NCBI GenBank assembly: GCA_016938735.1
Contig: JAFGUB010000032.1
Coordinates: 1 to 64,000 of the forward strand
Length of the DNA: 64,000 bases
Direction of reading: 5' to 3'
Source: Campylobacterales bacterium
GTDB taxonomy: Bacteria > Campylobacterota > Campylobacteria > Campylobacterales > Sulfurimonadaceae
The notes below the pieces were generated by a model. The model searched no databases, was not told where the DNA came from, and worked only from the letters and a program-made list of their open reading frames with translations. The position numbers and the translations under genes were made by a program. Shown one piece after another: positions 53,477 to 62,088 of this stretch; within the stretch, counting starts at the first letter, position 1; each line of letters begins with the position of its first letter.

Positions 53477-54384
53477 AGTCGGTGGTGATGGTGAATCGCT
53501 TCTATTGCTTCTAGGGTGTAGCCCAGCGCATTGAGGCTTGGTTCTAAACCTTCAAAGTTCCAACCATTAGAGCGCAAAAATGAGGGCTCCATGATGGCGA
53601 TGTATATTTTGTCTTTGACAAATGAGATGACGGGGTATAGGCCGTATTTGGCGATCAGCTGGGTGAGTTTCTCCATGACGGTAAAGGTCAAAAGGTAGTT
53701 TGCTTCGATGGGGTCACTGCTGTAAACGAGGTACTGTTTTTCAAATCCGCTGCTGTCAAGACGGATCTTGCGAAGTTCTCCGCGAAGGGAAGAGAGCTGG
53801 AGTCCGCCGCCGACAAAGCCTAAATGCTTTTCCATGACGTCAAAGAGGATAATGGTGGTGCCTTTGATACTGCGGCGGGCCTCCGTCACGGCAAAAAGAC
53901 CCTGAAACGGAGTGGAATCATCATCATCATTTTTTTTCGCGGTCAGCTCAACATGTGAAAGTGTAACCGGTATCGAGTCGTTTTGATAAGAGATAAGGTT
54001 GCTGCTTCGCATGGTGTTGTAGAGCTTATCGGGAATGATACGCGAATCTTTGATTTGGGTTTCGCGGATGCCGCGATTGGGGATGTGTCGCATGGTTGGG
54101 TCGATGGCATTGAGCATAGGGTTGATGACCAGTCTTTGATATTTTTGCTCGATCTTTGGTAAAACATAAGTGACATACCACCAAAACAAGGCAACAAAAG
54201 TAGTGAATGCAATACCAAAGATTACATGTAAATGAAAGTCCAGCAGTATCCAAGAGAGCAATGAAAATCCGCCGAAGATCGGTAAGAACATTTTGGCGCT
54301 GTGAAGCATCGTCTCACTGGGAAGATCCGGCAAAATCTCCTGATCGAAGAACTGTTTTAGTTCATGCTTTGATTTCATTGTCAC
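53473..54384 (-). CDS. DUF3137 membrane protein
   Basis: A 303-residue protein of the DUF3137 type: two adjacent N-terminal membrane spans (about 32-50 and 52-72), then a cytoplasmic domain with FQGLFAVTEARRSIKGTTII-like stretch (seen as FQGLFAV and TTIILFDVMEKHLG). The start is either GTG 54384 or ATG 54378; neither has a strong ribosome site. The function is unknown. Palindrome at 54222 codes Leu-His-Val. Confidence 0.72.
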   Translation of the reverse strand: MTMKSKHELKQFFDQEILPDLPSETMLHSAKMFLPIFGGFSLLSWILLDFHLHVIFGIAFTTFVALFWWYVTYVLPKIEQKYQRLVINPMLNAIDPTMRHIPNRGIRETQIKDSRIIPDKLYNTMRSSNLISYQNDSIPVTLSHVELTAKKNDDDDSTPFQGLFAVTEARRSIKGTTIILFDVMEKHLGFVGGGLQLSSLRGELRKIRLDSSGFEKQYLVYSSDPIEANYLLTFTVMEKLTQLIAKYGLYPVISFVKDKIYIAIMEPSFLRSNGWNFEGLEPSLNALGYTLEAIEAIHHHHRL

Positions 54385-54469
54385 CCATTATTTGAATTTA
54401 TTCATCTGATTATAACAATAAATAAGACACGCACTGCGGTTGTTTTTGTTATATCTTTAAGGAGGTTGC

Positions 54470-55246
54470 ATGATCACACCGACACAAAGCGCCGACGGTA
54501 GTTTTACGGCCTACAGTCAAAGCTACGGTGAGCATTACCACTCGACCAAAGACGGTGCGCTGCAAGAGTCGCTGTGCAAACATGTACTGCCGGCACTGGA
54601 GCATGTCGCAGGGCGCGGCGGGGTGATCCGAATTTTGGATATCTGTTTTGGGCTGGGGTTTAATACTTTAGCCACGATCATGGCCTCAAGGCAGAGAGGC
54701 ATGACGCAAAAGCTGCACATCGTCTCGCCCGAACTCGATGAGGCGTTGGTGCGCTCCTTGGCGGCGTTTCCCTATCCTGAAGCGTTTGATCCCTTTATCG
54801 GGGTGATTCAATCGATCGCGCGGAGCGGATTTTATGAAGATGAGCATGTGCGTGTCGAGGTAGTCTTTGGCGATGCGCGCGCTTTTTTGGCTACATGTAA
54901 TGAGCCGTTTGATATCGTCTACCAAGACGCCTTCAGTCCTGCGGCCAACCCCGCTTTGTGGAGTGTGGAGTACTTTGCGCAGATTGCGCGCCTGCTCAAA
55001 CCCGACGGGCTTTTGACGACCTACTCCACGGCGCTCAAAACCCGTCTGGCGCTTTACGAAAACGGTTTTCGCATCTATCTCAATGCGGGTGAAGGGTACC
55101 GCAACGCGACGCTGGCTTCGCGGCAGGTTTTGCCTTATCCTGAAGTCGATATGCGGCATAAAATCGCGTGCAATCCCGGTGTTTCACCCATCAACGATGT
55201 TTCTTTAAAGAGACAAAAGATACAATACTCATCTATCCATCACTAA
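54470..55246 (+). CDS. mnmD: tRNA 5-methylaminomethyl-2-thiouridine methyltransferase (MnmD/MnmC N-domain-like)
   Basis: A 258-residue SAM methyltransferase of the DUF752/MnmD type. Landmarks are SQSYGEHYHSTKDGALQES at the start, the SAM loop ILDICFGLGFNTL (about 54-66) and DIVYQDAFSPAANPALW (about 149-165). It methylates the wobble uridine of tRNAs after MnmEG, the second half of the MnmEG pathway encoded at the end of this window. It lacks the FAD oxidase domain of MnmC. An AAGGAGG site lies 7 bases before the ATG. Confidence 0.85.
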   Translation: MITPTQSADGSFTAYSQSYGEHYHSTKDGALQESLCKHVLPALEHVAGRGGVIRILDICFGLGFNTLATIMASRQRGMTQKLHIVSPELDEALVRSLAAFPYPEAFDPFIGVIQSIARSGFYEDEHVRVEVVFGDARAFLATCNEPFDIVYQDAFSPAANPALWSVEYFAQIARLLKPDGLLTTYSTALKTRLALYENGFRIYLNAGEGYRNATLASRQVLPYPEVDMRHKIACNPGVSPINDVSLKRQKIQYSSIHH

Positions 55247-55279
55247 AGATAACACTTATCAAATAAAAGAGTACATGTA

Positions 55280-56944
55280 ATGTTGAGACGCTGCAGAATA
55301 GTGTTGCCTGTGTTAATGTTGTTGTCTACATCGAGTCTGCTCTTTTGGTCGCAATCGGCCCCTCACTCTTTTGAAGCATTGTTGCATGCGATGACCCTTG
55401 GAGCAGCGCTGCTGTGGAGCGGAGGGTATGCATGGACGGTTCGCAGCAGGCATCATGAGAAGCTGAGCCGTATCGCTATGGAAGATCCGCTGACGGCCAT
55501 GCTCAACCGCCGTGCACTTGAATTACATGTAGATAAACTCATTGCACGCTCAAAACGGGTTGAGAAGCATTTTGCTGTGATTTTTTTGGATATTGATGAA
55601 TTTAAGCGTATCAATGACAGTTACGGACATCGTATCGGTGACGCTGTGCTGGTGGAGTGTGCATCGCGGTTTAGGCAGGTGGTACGTGACAACGATGTGA
55701 TTGCAAGGATGGGCGGGGATGAGTTTATCTTTGTGCTTGACGATATTGAGGAGATCCATGCCGTTTCAACCGCCGCGCAACGGATCTTAGAAGCGCTTGA
55801 GCGCCCCGTAGAGGCGAAAGGTGAATCGATTAATATCCATCTGAGCCTCGGCATCAGTCTTTTCCCTGAAAACGGTAGCAGCCGTGAGGAGCTCTTTCAT
55901 GCGGCAGATACGGCGATGTACTATATTAAAGAACATGGCAAAAACGGTTACAGCTACTTCAATGACGCGATGAATCGCGAAAACGAGTGCAATCTCGATA
56001 TGGATCGATCGTTAAGAGAGGCACTCAAAACTGGAGCGTTTGAGCTGTATTATCAACCCAAGCAGACCTTTGATCGTGGCGGTGTACATGAAGTTGAGGC
56101 GTTGATTCGGTGGAACCGCCCTGGATACGGAGTGGTATTGCCTTCGGAGTTTATCGCGCATGCCGAGCGTAGCGGGCTGATCCATGAGTTGGGCGCGTGG
56201 GTGATCGAGTCTGCATGTCGGCAGATTCGTCTGTTTGCTGACGCCGGCGTCTCTACGGTGATCAGCATCAATATTTCGGCGTCTCAGTTGAGCCATCGAA
56301 ATTTGCAAGAGGATATTGAACGTGCCGTGCAGAAGTTTGGTATTCGGCCGCAGATGCTTGAGCTGGAAATTACCGAAGCCGCTTTGGTGAAGCTGACACC
56401 CTCCCTGACGCAGCGTCTGCATGGGCTTAAAGCGATTGGTGTTCGGTTGGCTGTTGATGGCTTTGGCAGTGCCTATTCATCAATGGGGTATATGACCCGT
56501 TTGCCGCTGGACCGCATCAAGATCGACCGCGCACTGATCAATGATATTTTGATCAATCCAAAAAACCGTGAACTGGTCTCTGCGATGATTGCTTTGGGTC
56601 ATGCTCTCAATATGAGCGTTGTCGCTGAAGGAATAGAAGCATCCGGTCTGTTTGAAGAGAGCAAGCGGCTACAGGCAGATTTGGTGCAAGGCTATTTCGT
56701 TTCGAAGCCTAAAAGGGCTGATGCGCTGATGGCTGAATTTCTCGAAGAGCGTGCGCCCTGTGCATGCTCAGTAAAGGGCGCTGATATGCTCGATCTGTGC
56801 CCAGCTCACCCCGTGAGAGCGGCTCAGCAGGTGTTCAAGGTAGCGGGCGAACATATCGGTTTCAAGGTTGACGCGCGTGCCGCTGCGGTAGGTGTGAAAG
56901 AGGGTTTCGCGCATGGTGATGGGAATCACGGTGAGGCGAAATGA
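55280..56944 (+). CDS. GGDEF-EAL protein with altered EAL metal motif
   Basis: A 554-residue membrane-anchored cyclic-di-GMP protein. Two short spans (about 8-25, 35-52) precede a GGDEF domain with intact GGDEF at 145-149 and an intact inhibitory site (Arg136, Asp139). The EAL domain has Glu273-Ala-Leu, but the normal DDFG metal motif reads Asp393-Gly394-Phe-Gly, so the second metal-binding Asp is lost. The protein may therefore make c-di-GMP and no longer degrade it. Its last 59 codons (from about residue 497) lie antisense to ribE, a run-on tail with no domain content. Confidence 0.85.
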   Translation: MLRRCRIVLPVLMLLSTSSLLFWSQSAPHSFEALLHAMTLGAALLWSGGYAWTVRSRHHEKLSRIAMEDPLTAMLNRRALELHVDKLIARSKRVEKHFAVIFLDIDEFKRINDSYGHRIGDAVLVECASRFRQVVRDNDVIARMGGDEFIFVLDDIEEIHAVSTAAQRILEALERPVEAKGESINIHLSLGISLFPENGSSREELFHAADTAMYYIKEHGKNGYSYFNDAMNRENECNLDMDRSLREALKTGAFELYYQPKQTFDRGGVHEVEALIRWNRPGYGVVLPSEFIAHAERSGLIHELGAWVIESACRQIRLFADAGVSTVISINISASQLSHRNLQEDIERAVQKFGIRPQMLELEITEAALVKLTPSLTQRLHGLKAIGVRLAVDGFGSAYSSMGYMTRLPLDRIKIDRALINDILINPKNRELVSAMIALGHALNMSVVAEGIEASGLFEESKRLQADLVQGYFVSKPKRADALMAEFLEERAPCACSVKGADMLDLCPAHPVRAAQQVFKVAGEHIGFKVDARAAAVGVKEGFAHGDGNHGEAK

Positions 56945-57376
56945 GTGCTCAAAAACCTCATTGACCGTCAGGCTCACCCCATCGACGGTGATGGAGCCTT
57001 TAGGGACGATGTAGCGCATCGGTTCGGGTGCTGCGGCGATGATGAGGTCATGGCTGTTGCCGTTGGAGGTGATACGCTCAACGGTGCCGATCGCGTCGAT
57101 GTGCCCTTGGACGATATGCCCTTCGAAGCGATCCCCCATCATCATGGCAGGCTCAATGTGGACGCGCGCTTTGAAGCGCTCCAGGGCTATGTGACTTTGG
57201 GTTTCGGGTGAGAGTTCGACGCAAAAACCATCCTTAAGCAGCTTGGTAACGCTCAGACAGACCCCGTTGATGGCGATGGAGTCGCCAAGTTTGGGACGAT
57301 ACGCACAGCGCAGGGTGAGGGTGTCGGCGTGCAGAGCGACCACATCGGCCAGCTCGCGGATCAGTCCCGTAAACAT
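56768..57376 (-). CDS. ribE: Riboflavin synthase alpha chain
   Basis: A 202-residue enzyme with the duplicated barrel repeat. Each half shows LGDSIAINGVCLSVTK and PKGSITVDGVSLTVNE, and a central GHIVQGHIDAIG. It dismutates two 6,7-dimethyl-8-ribityllumazine molecules to riboflavin. The ATG at 57376 is at the end of the protein motif MFTGLIRE, which is standard. It overlaps the GGDEF-EAL gene by 177 bases, tail to tail. Confidence 0.94.
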   Translation of the reverse strand: MFTGLIRELADVVALHADTLTLRCAYRPKLGDSIAINGVCLSVTKLLKDGFCVELSPETQSHIALERFKARVHIEPAMMMGDRFEGHIVQGHIDAIGTVERITSNGNSHDLIIAAAPEPMRYIVPKGSITVDGVSLTVNEVFEHSFRLTVIPITMRETLFHTYRSGTRVNLETDMFARYLEHLLSRSHGVSWAQIEHISALY

Positions 57377-57397
57377 CGGTATCCTTGAACAGGTGAA

Positions 57398-58084
57398 TTA
57401 AAAGACAATTTTACCCTCTTCTTGCAGGCTTTGGATGATCGCTCTGGCTTTCTCATGACCGCCGTAGGCCGCTTTGCGGCAGTGTTCCAGCGCCTTTTCG
57501 TGATCCTCTGCCACGCCTAGACCCTGATCGAACATCAACCCCAGATTGAAATGGCCCTGCGGCAGCTCCATCGCGCTCGCGCGGCTGAAGCAGACAAACG
57601 CGCGTCGGTAGTCCTGCGCGACGCCGTGACCCTCTTTGTAGAGGATGCCGAGGTTGTTAAAGGCTTCGGCGTGACCGCGTTTGGCGGCCTCTTCGTACCA
57701 AAAGGCCGCTTCGCTGAAGTTTTGCAGGCATCCCAGACCGCGTTCAAAGGTGAGGGCCGCTTCAAACATCGCCTGAGGAACCTCCGCAACGGCGGCTTGG
57801 AGCAGCAGCTCGTGGGCTTTGAACTGATCAAACGGGGCTCCGCCGATGCCGTCGGCATAAAAGAGTGCGAGGTTGTAAAGCGCGAGCGGATAGGAGGCAT
57901 TGGCAGCTTCTGTGTAGAGATCAAAGGCGCGGCTGAGATTAGGGCTGCAGGCGATACCGTTTTGAACCATATAGGCCAGCGCCGTCATCGCTTCAGCGTC
58001 ACCGTTTTGGGCGAGTTGCGTATAGAGTTCAAAGGCGCTTTGCGTGTCGCCTTGCGCATAGAGGTCGTGGGCGTGTTGAATCAT
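57398..58084 (-). CDS. Sel1-repeat protein
   Basis: A 228-residue protein made of about six Sel1-like repeats, each around 36 residues with the G-x-G and A-x-x-x-L/Y pattern (examples: YKEGHGVAQDYRRAFVCF, FDQGLGVAEDHEKALEHC). Such solenoids mediate protein contacts, and related cysteine-rich forms occur in Helicobacter. No clear signal peptide is visible, so it is likely cytosolic. Confidence 0.85.
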   Translation of the reverse strand: MIQHAHDLYAQGDTQSAFELYTQLAQNGDAEAMTALAYMVQNGIACSPNLSRAFDLYTEAANASYPLALYNLALFYADGIGGAPFDQFKAHELLLQAAVAEVPQAMFEAALTFERGLGCLQNFSEAAFWYEEAAKRGHAEAFNNLGILYKEGHGVAQDYRRAFVCFSRASAMELPQGHFNLGLMFDQGLGVAEDHEKALEHCRKAAYGGHEKARAIIQSLQEEGKIVF

Positions 58085-58118
58085 GGGCGCATTGTAGTGC
58101 AGCGCTTCTTAGCACTCA

Positions 58119-60059
58119 CTAAGAGCGCCGCGCCGCCTCATCGGCCAAAGTTTGCGCCAGCGGTCCTTGGATGATCTCGATGCCGCGTGATTGGAGCGCT
58201 TCAAGCTGCTGCGGGGTCTGAACGCCGGCGGCGATGAGGGTGATGCTCATCGTATCGGTCATGAGCCGCAGCGCTTGTAGGCTCTCATCGCTCAGATCGA
58301 GCCAGAAGGCGGCTTCGGCTTTGAGAAACTGGGGCCGGATGGTCTGCAGGTAGCCGTAGTCGCTGGATTGGCCTAAAAACTGATTGATCCCCATGCGGCA
58401 GCCGAAGTGCTCAAAGAGGGCGTCAAAACGGGTGACAAGGTCGAGATGCTTGTGCGCCATCGTGTCGGAGACCTCAAAGGCGAGGCGGTGTTTGAGCCTG
58501 TGGGCGTGTTCGCCCAGCAGACGCTCCAGCGCGGCGTAGGCTACGTTCGAGCGCAAGAATTCGCCGGAGAGCCGTACCGAATATTCACCCGCGCTGCCCT
58601 CATCAATGCGGCGCAGCAGTTGTTCCAGCGCCGTGACGTAGAGTTCGTCAAGCAGCCCCAGCGCCGTTGCTTCGGCCGCAAAAGCGCCGTAGGGGTAGGA
58701 GGCGCCTTGCGCGTCGTGCAGTGAAAAGGTGACGACCCGCTGGATGACGGCAGCGCTTTGGGCGGTCACGACGGGCCAGAAGTCAAGCGCAATACGCCGC
58801 TGTGTGAGCGAGGTTTCGATGATGCCGCGCCACTGCTCTTTGCCCATCGCCACGCGGTCGTCTTTGGATTCGAAGAGGTAGGTGTTGCCGTCCTCTCTGG
58901 CTTTGGCGTGGGTGAGAGCGTAGTCGGCTTTGGTCATCAAGGTGCCCGCATCCTGTCCACAGAGGTAGCGGTAGAGGCCGATGCTGATGGCGCAGTCGCC
59001 CGGTTCGAGCTGATACTCCTCTTTGAGCAGCGCAAGCAGGTCGTCGAGCTGTCGGGCGATTTGGGTCGCCTCATCGGCGGTGCAGCCCGGAAGCATGATC
59101 GCAAATTCGGTGCCGTTGATGCGTGCGACGATATGCTCGTCAAACCGAGCGCTTTGATGCTCCAGCAGGGTGCCGAGGCGTCTGAAAAATTCATCGCCCC
59201 TTTGGCGGCCCAGACGCTGATTGACGTTTTGCGCCCCTTCAAAGGCCATCAGCAGCATCATGCCATCCCCGCGTTCGTTGGCCATATCGAGCAGTTCGGG
59301 GAGTTTGAGCATCAGATAGCGACGGTTGAAGAGGCGGGTGACGGGGTCGTTGTAGAGGAGTTCGCGGTTACGCGCCATCGCTTCGTTGCCCTTCTCGAAG
59401 ATCTCTTTGACTTTGAGTACCATCGCGTTCATGCCGCGCACCACATCTCTAAACTCGGTGGTAAAGGGGAGGCGGTCTTGCAGCACGAAGCGGTTTTGCA
59501 AAATCGATTCGGCCTGATTTTGCACCCGCCCGAGCGGCCTAAGCACGGTGTGCAGTAGGGCGTTGAGGATCAGCAGACTAATCAGGGCGATGACGCTAAA
59601 GCTGAGCAGCAGATCGCGGGCGGTATCAAAAAGCTGCACGTAGGCGTGGGCCGGATCGCTTTGTACATGTAAGAGGGCGATGGGGTTCCAGCCGGCGGAG
59701 ACCTGCGCCGAAGCCGTGGGAACGGTGATCGGCACCCACGTCACAAACCATTCGGGCACGTCCGGTTTGGCGCGCTCCTTGATACGCTCATACAGCGACG
59801 TCCCGCTGAGATCGTGCAGGGCGATGCGGATATAGTGGCCGCTGTCAAAGTTGGCGTTGATCATCGTCTCCATCGTCCCCGCATCGCCCTGCGCCGTGCC
59901 GAGGGTGAGGCTCAGGGAGCCGGCGGTGTTTTGGGCATCTTCATAGAGCTGTTCGTGCAGCGCGCGGCTTGCGTTTTGAAAACTCAGCGCCATGATGGCG
60001 GCGAGGATCAGCAGCAAAGCGGTGGAGATCAGCAGGGTGATCTGTTTAAAGAGGGTCAT
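58119..60059 (-). CDS. lapD: LapD-like c-di-GMP effector
   Basis: A 646-residue inner-membrane receptor. TM1 (about 8-28), a periplasmic LapD/MoxY-N type domain (about 30-150), TM2 (about 155-175), and a HAMP region precede a degenerate GGDEF (reads NGTEF) and a degenerate EAL with no canonical EAL motif (region VVTFSLHD). Such a receptor binds c-di-GMP without catalysis and sequesters LapG. The start ATG 60059 has AAGGA 8 bases upstream and overlaps the lapG stop (ATGA). It shares an operon with lapG. Confidence 0.85.
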   Translation of the reverse strand: MTLFKQITLLISTALLLILAAIMALSFQNASRALHEQLYEDAQNTAGSLSLTLGTAQGDAGTMETMINANFDSGHYIRIALHDLSGTSLYERIKERAKPDVPEWFVTWVPITVPTASAQVSAGWNPIALLHVQSDPAHAYVQLFDTARDLLLSFSVIALISLLILNALLHTVLRPLGRVQNQAESILQNRFVLQDRLPFTTEFRDVVRGMNAMVLKVKEIFEKGNEAMARNRELLYNDPVTRLFNRRYLMLKLPELLDMANERGDGMMLLMAFEGAQNVNQRLGRQRGDEFFRRLGTLLEHQSARFDEHIVARINGTEFAIMLPGCTADEATQIARQLDDLLALLKEEYQLEPGDCAISIGLYRYLCGQDAGTLMTKADYALTHAKAREDGNTYLFESKDDRVAMGKEQWRGIIETSLTQRRIALDFWPVVTAQSAAVIQRVVTFSLHDAQGASYPYGAFAAEATALGLLDELYVTALEQLLRRIDEGSAGEYSVRLSGEFLRSNVAYAALERLLGEHAHRLKHRLAFEVSDTMAHKHLDLVTRFDALFEHFGCRMGINQFLGQSSDYGYLQTIRPQFLKAEAAFWLDLSDESLQALRLMTDTMSITLIAAGVQTPQQLEALQSRGIEIIQGPLAQTLADEAARRS

Positions 60060-60691
60060 AAGAGATTCCTTTTGATGTTTTCGATGAGCAGATCCCACTG
60101 TTTGTGGGTTTTGTCGCTGCGTTCGATCGCTTTGCCCTGCTCGCCTTTGCGGCTGGCGAGAAAGAGGGCGTCGCCGTTGAAGTTGTAGACGGGTATCAAA
60201 TCTTTACGTTGATCGGCGCTCAGAATACGTGGCTCGTAGTTGTCCAAAACCAGCGGAACGGCTTTGGGGGTCGGAAAATAGGTGAGCACCATGTGCGCTT
60301 CACGGTATTTGAGGGATTTGACGTAAGAGAAGTAGAGTTTGTCGCTGGGGATACCGAGGTGGCGCAGCGCGAAGTATTTGGCGATAACGTAGTCTTCACA
60401 GTCTCCGCGGTTGCGCCCCAAAAACTCCAGCGGCGTGGCCCAGTAGTCGTGCATACCGAAATTTTGCATATCCGAGGTGTACAAGACACGGTTGTAAAAG
60501 TCGTTGACACCCTGGAGTTTTTCAAGGTCGCTTTTAGCCTCTAGCGCTTGGAGCGCCGTATTGAGCGTGAAAAAACGCTCTTTGGCGGCAACGCCGTACT
60601 TCTTCTCGATGGCCGTGATGATGGCGTCGGCGATGTAGGGGGCGGCAGCGAGCAGACCCAGCAGAAGTGCCAGAAGCAGCAGCCGCGCCAT
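60056..60691 (-). CDS. lapG: LapG-like periplasmic cysteine protease
   Basis: A 211-residue transglutaminase-like protease. A signal sequence (MARLLLLALLLGLLAAAPYI) precedes the triad: Cys98 in NRGDCEDYVI, His133 in REAHMVLTY and Asp150 in LVLDNYEP. LapG cleaves a large surface adhesin unless held by c-di-GMP-bound LapD. It overlaps lapD by 4 bases and follows the small 65-residue gene by 5 bases. The adhesin target is not in this window. Confidence 0.9.
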   Translation of the reverse strand: MARLLLLALLLGLLAAAPYIADAIITAIEKKYGVAAKERFFTLNTALQALEAKSDLEKLQGVNDFYNRVLYTSDMQNFGMHDYWATPLEFLGRNRGDCEDYVIAKYFALRHLGIPSDKLYFSYVKSLKYREAHMVLTYFPTPKAVPLVLDNYEPRILSADQRKDLIPVYNFNGDALFLASRKGEQGKAIERSDKTHKQWDLLIENIKRNLL

Positions 60692-60696
60692 CAGCC

Positions 60697-60894
60697 TTAG
60701 CGCCGCACTTTACGGTTGCCGCGGTTTTGCTGCTTGAGACGGGTGATGACGTCTTTGAGCTGATCTTTCTCATCAAGCAGCTCGTCGCGTATCTTGTGTT
60801 CGTCACTTCCGTCGATTTGCGGGTCATACTCGACGGTTTCGGCTTGGTACTTTCCCAAGAGTTTTTCAATCTCCTCTTTGCTCATTGGGGGCAT
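60697..60894 (-). CDS. Small charged protein upstream of lapG
   Basis: A 65-residue, highly charged helical protein (SKEEIEKLLGKYQAETVEYD and DEKDQLKDVITRLKQQ). No family was recognised. A GGAGATCC ribosome site lies upstream, and it sits 5 bases before lapG, so it heads the lapG-lapD unit. A possible coiled-coil partner. Confidence 0.6.
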   Translation of the reverse strand: MPPMSKEEIEKLLGKYQAETVEYDPQIDGSDEHKIRDELLDEKDQLKDVITRLKQQNRGNRKVRR

Positions 60895-60906
60895 CGGATC
60901 TCCTTG

Positions 60907-60916
60907 TTACATGTAA
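60907..60916. repeat. TTACATGTAA palindrome between the exosortase and lap genes
   Basis: An exact copy in the 42-base gap separating the exosortase-associated gene from the small gene before lapG. Confidence 0.85.
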
Positions 60917-60936
60917 AGCGTAGAGGATTATTGTAG

Positions 60937-61566
60937 CTAAAAAGAGGGCAGATTTTGGGTTTTGGGCGCGCTGTTATGCAGTTGCCACCAGACCAAAACG
61001 GCGATCAAAAAGGGCTCGAACCGCGCGGCGTAAGAGTTGAGCAGCATCCCAAGATTCTCGAGCAGCTCGATGGGCAGAAAAAAGCGGCTGAAGTAAAAGT
61101 GCAGCATGGGATTGCTGGTTGTGGTACCGGCAAAGAGCGAAGCGGCGATCACGCTTAGTGTGAGCAGATGCAGTGCGAGCAGTGCCCCCAGACCGATGAG
61201 GCTGGCGCGCAGGGCGGTCTTGCGAAGGGTGGCAAAGGTGACGATCAGGGCGCACAGCAGGGCGAGGGTCATTGGGACATTGAAGGTGACCGATTCCACA
61301 TCGAGGCTCAGATCGATCTCGAAAGGGGTCATCATCCCTTTGGGCCCCATCATCGCGATGGTGTTGGAAAGGGTGAAGGTCATCTCCCGATTTTTCATCG
61401 CAGCGTGGGTTACATGTAAGTCGTATTTCCACGCGGCGGCGCGAAAGGCGCTCTCGGTGATGAGGCGGTTGTAGCCCTCTTTGACCAGCAGCCACGAAGG
61501 CAGAATCAGGGCGTAGGCGAGGATAAAGACCCCGAAGAGTCTAAGTGTGCTTTTGAGTTCTGGCAT
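60937..61566 (-). CDS. Exosortase-H-associated-type membrane protein
   Basis: A 209-residue membrane protein with about four spans (LRLFGVFILAYALILPSWLLV near the N-terminus, then clusters near 90-110, 115-140 and 185-200) and a periplasmic stretch after span 1. It overlaps the exosortase gene by 26 bases. Exosortase H genes are commonly paired with a small associated membrane protein in this position, which is the basis for the call. I chose ATG 61566; the ribosome site is weak. One palindrome (61410) encodes Leu-His-Val. Confidence 0.65.
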   Translation of the reverse strand: MPELKSTLRLFGVFILAYALILPSWLLVKEGYNRLITESAFRAAAWKYDLHVTHAAMKNREMTFTLSNTIAMMGPKGMMTPFEIDLSLDVESVTFNVPMTLALLCALIVTFATLRKTALRASLIGLGALLALHLLTLSVIAASLFAGTTTSNPMLHFYFSRFFLPIELLENLGMLLNSYAARFEPFLIAVLVWWQLHNSAPKTQNLPSF

Positions 61567-62041
61567 GGCGGGAGACGTTTTGCAGATAGACCAAAAAGAC
61601 CACAAAGGCGATGGCGATCATGATGCTTTGGGTGATGTACTCGTGCATAATGGGAAAAACACTGGGGTGAAACTCCAGCACCCACGCCAGCAGCGCGATA
61701 CGCAGCAGGTTAAAGAACTGCAAAAAGAGCGATCCGATCACGATGCCTGATAGCCGTGCCTTCCATGAAGCAGGATAGGCGAGTACGGCGGCGGCGTAGA
61801 GCAAAATCGCCTCCAAGCCGTTGCAGCCAAATTTGACCTCCATGATCGCTTTGGGGAGGTGCAAAAAAGCCCCCTCCGCGCGCACGTCGATACCGATCAG
61901 CTCGATGAGGTGACGGCTAAGCTCAACCACGGCGGCGGTGTAATACGCATCTAGGCGTAGCAGATCGTGCAGCGGTTTGTAGTCGATGAGCACGAAGGCG
62001 ATGACCATATAGAGGATGTAAAGAAGGACAAAACGTTTCAT
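61541..62041 (-). CDS. xrtH: Exosortase H-like membrane transpeptidase
   Basis: A 166-residue multi-span protein with the exosortase triad: Cys73 in KFGCNGLEAILL, Arg114 in NLLRIALLAW, and His133 in IMHEYITQS. Exosortases process C-terminal sorting tags of exported proteins. The short length and the Cys-Asn-Gly-Leu-Glu-Ala wording fit the XrtH (IPTLxxWG-type) subfamily. ATG 62041 is preferred; a GTG at 62065 is the alternative. It is divergent from mnmG. Confidence 0.78.
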   Translation of the reverse strand: MKRFVLLYILYMVIAFVLIDYKPLHDLLRLDAYYTAAVVELSRHLIELIGIDVRAEGAFLHLPKAIMEVKFGCNGLEAILLYAAAVLAYPASWKARLSGIVIGSLFLQFFNLLRIALLAWVLEFHPSVFPIMHEYITQSIMIAIAFVVFLVYLQNVSRHARTQKHT

Positions 62042-62075
62042 GGCTGCGAGTATAGCCAAGCCCACGTTACAACGC

Positions 62076-62081
62076 TATAAT
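62076..62081 (+). promoter_or_regulatory. -10 box (TATAAT) of mnmG
   Basis: Consensus TATAAT lies 7 bases before ATG 62089, so the transcript would start at or within a base of the start codon. No ribosome-binding tract fits between. Confidence 0.5.
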
Positions 62082-62088
62082 GCGCTTT

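Noticed and set aside
53473-54384. Possible frameshift between the luxS-linked genes and DUF3137
   Set aside because: The genes are on opposite strands and each has a coherent complete frame.
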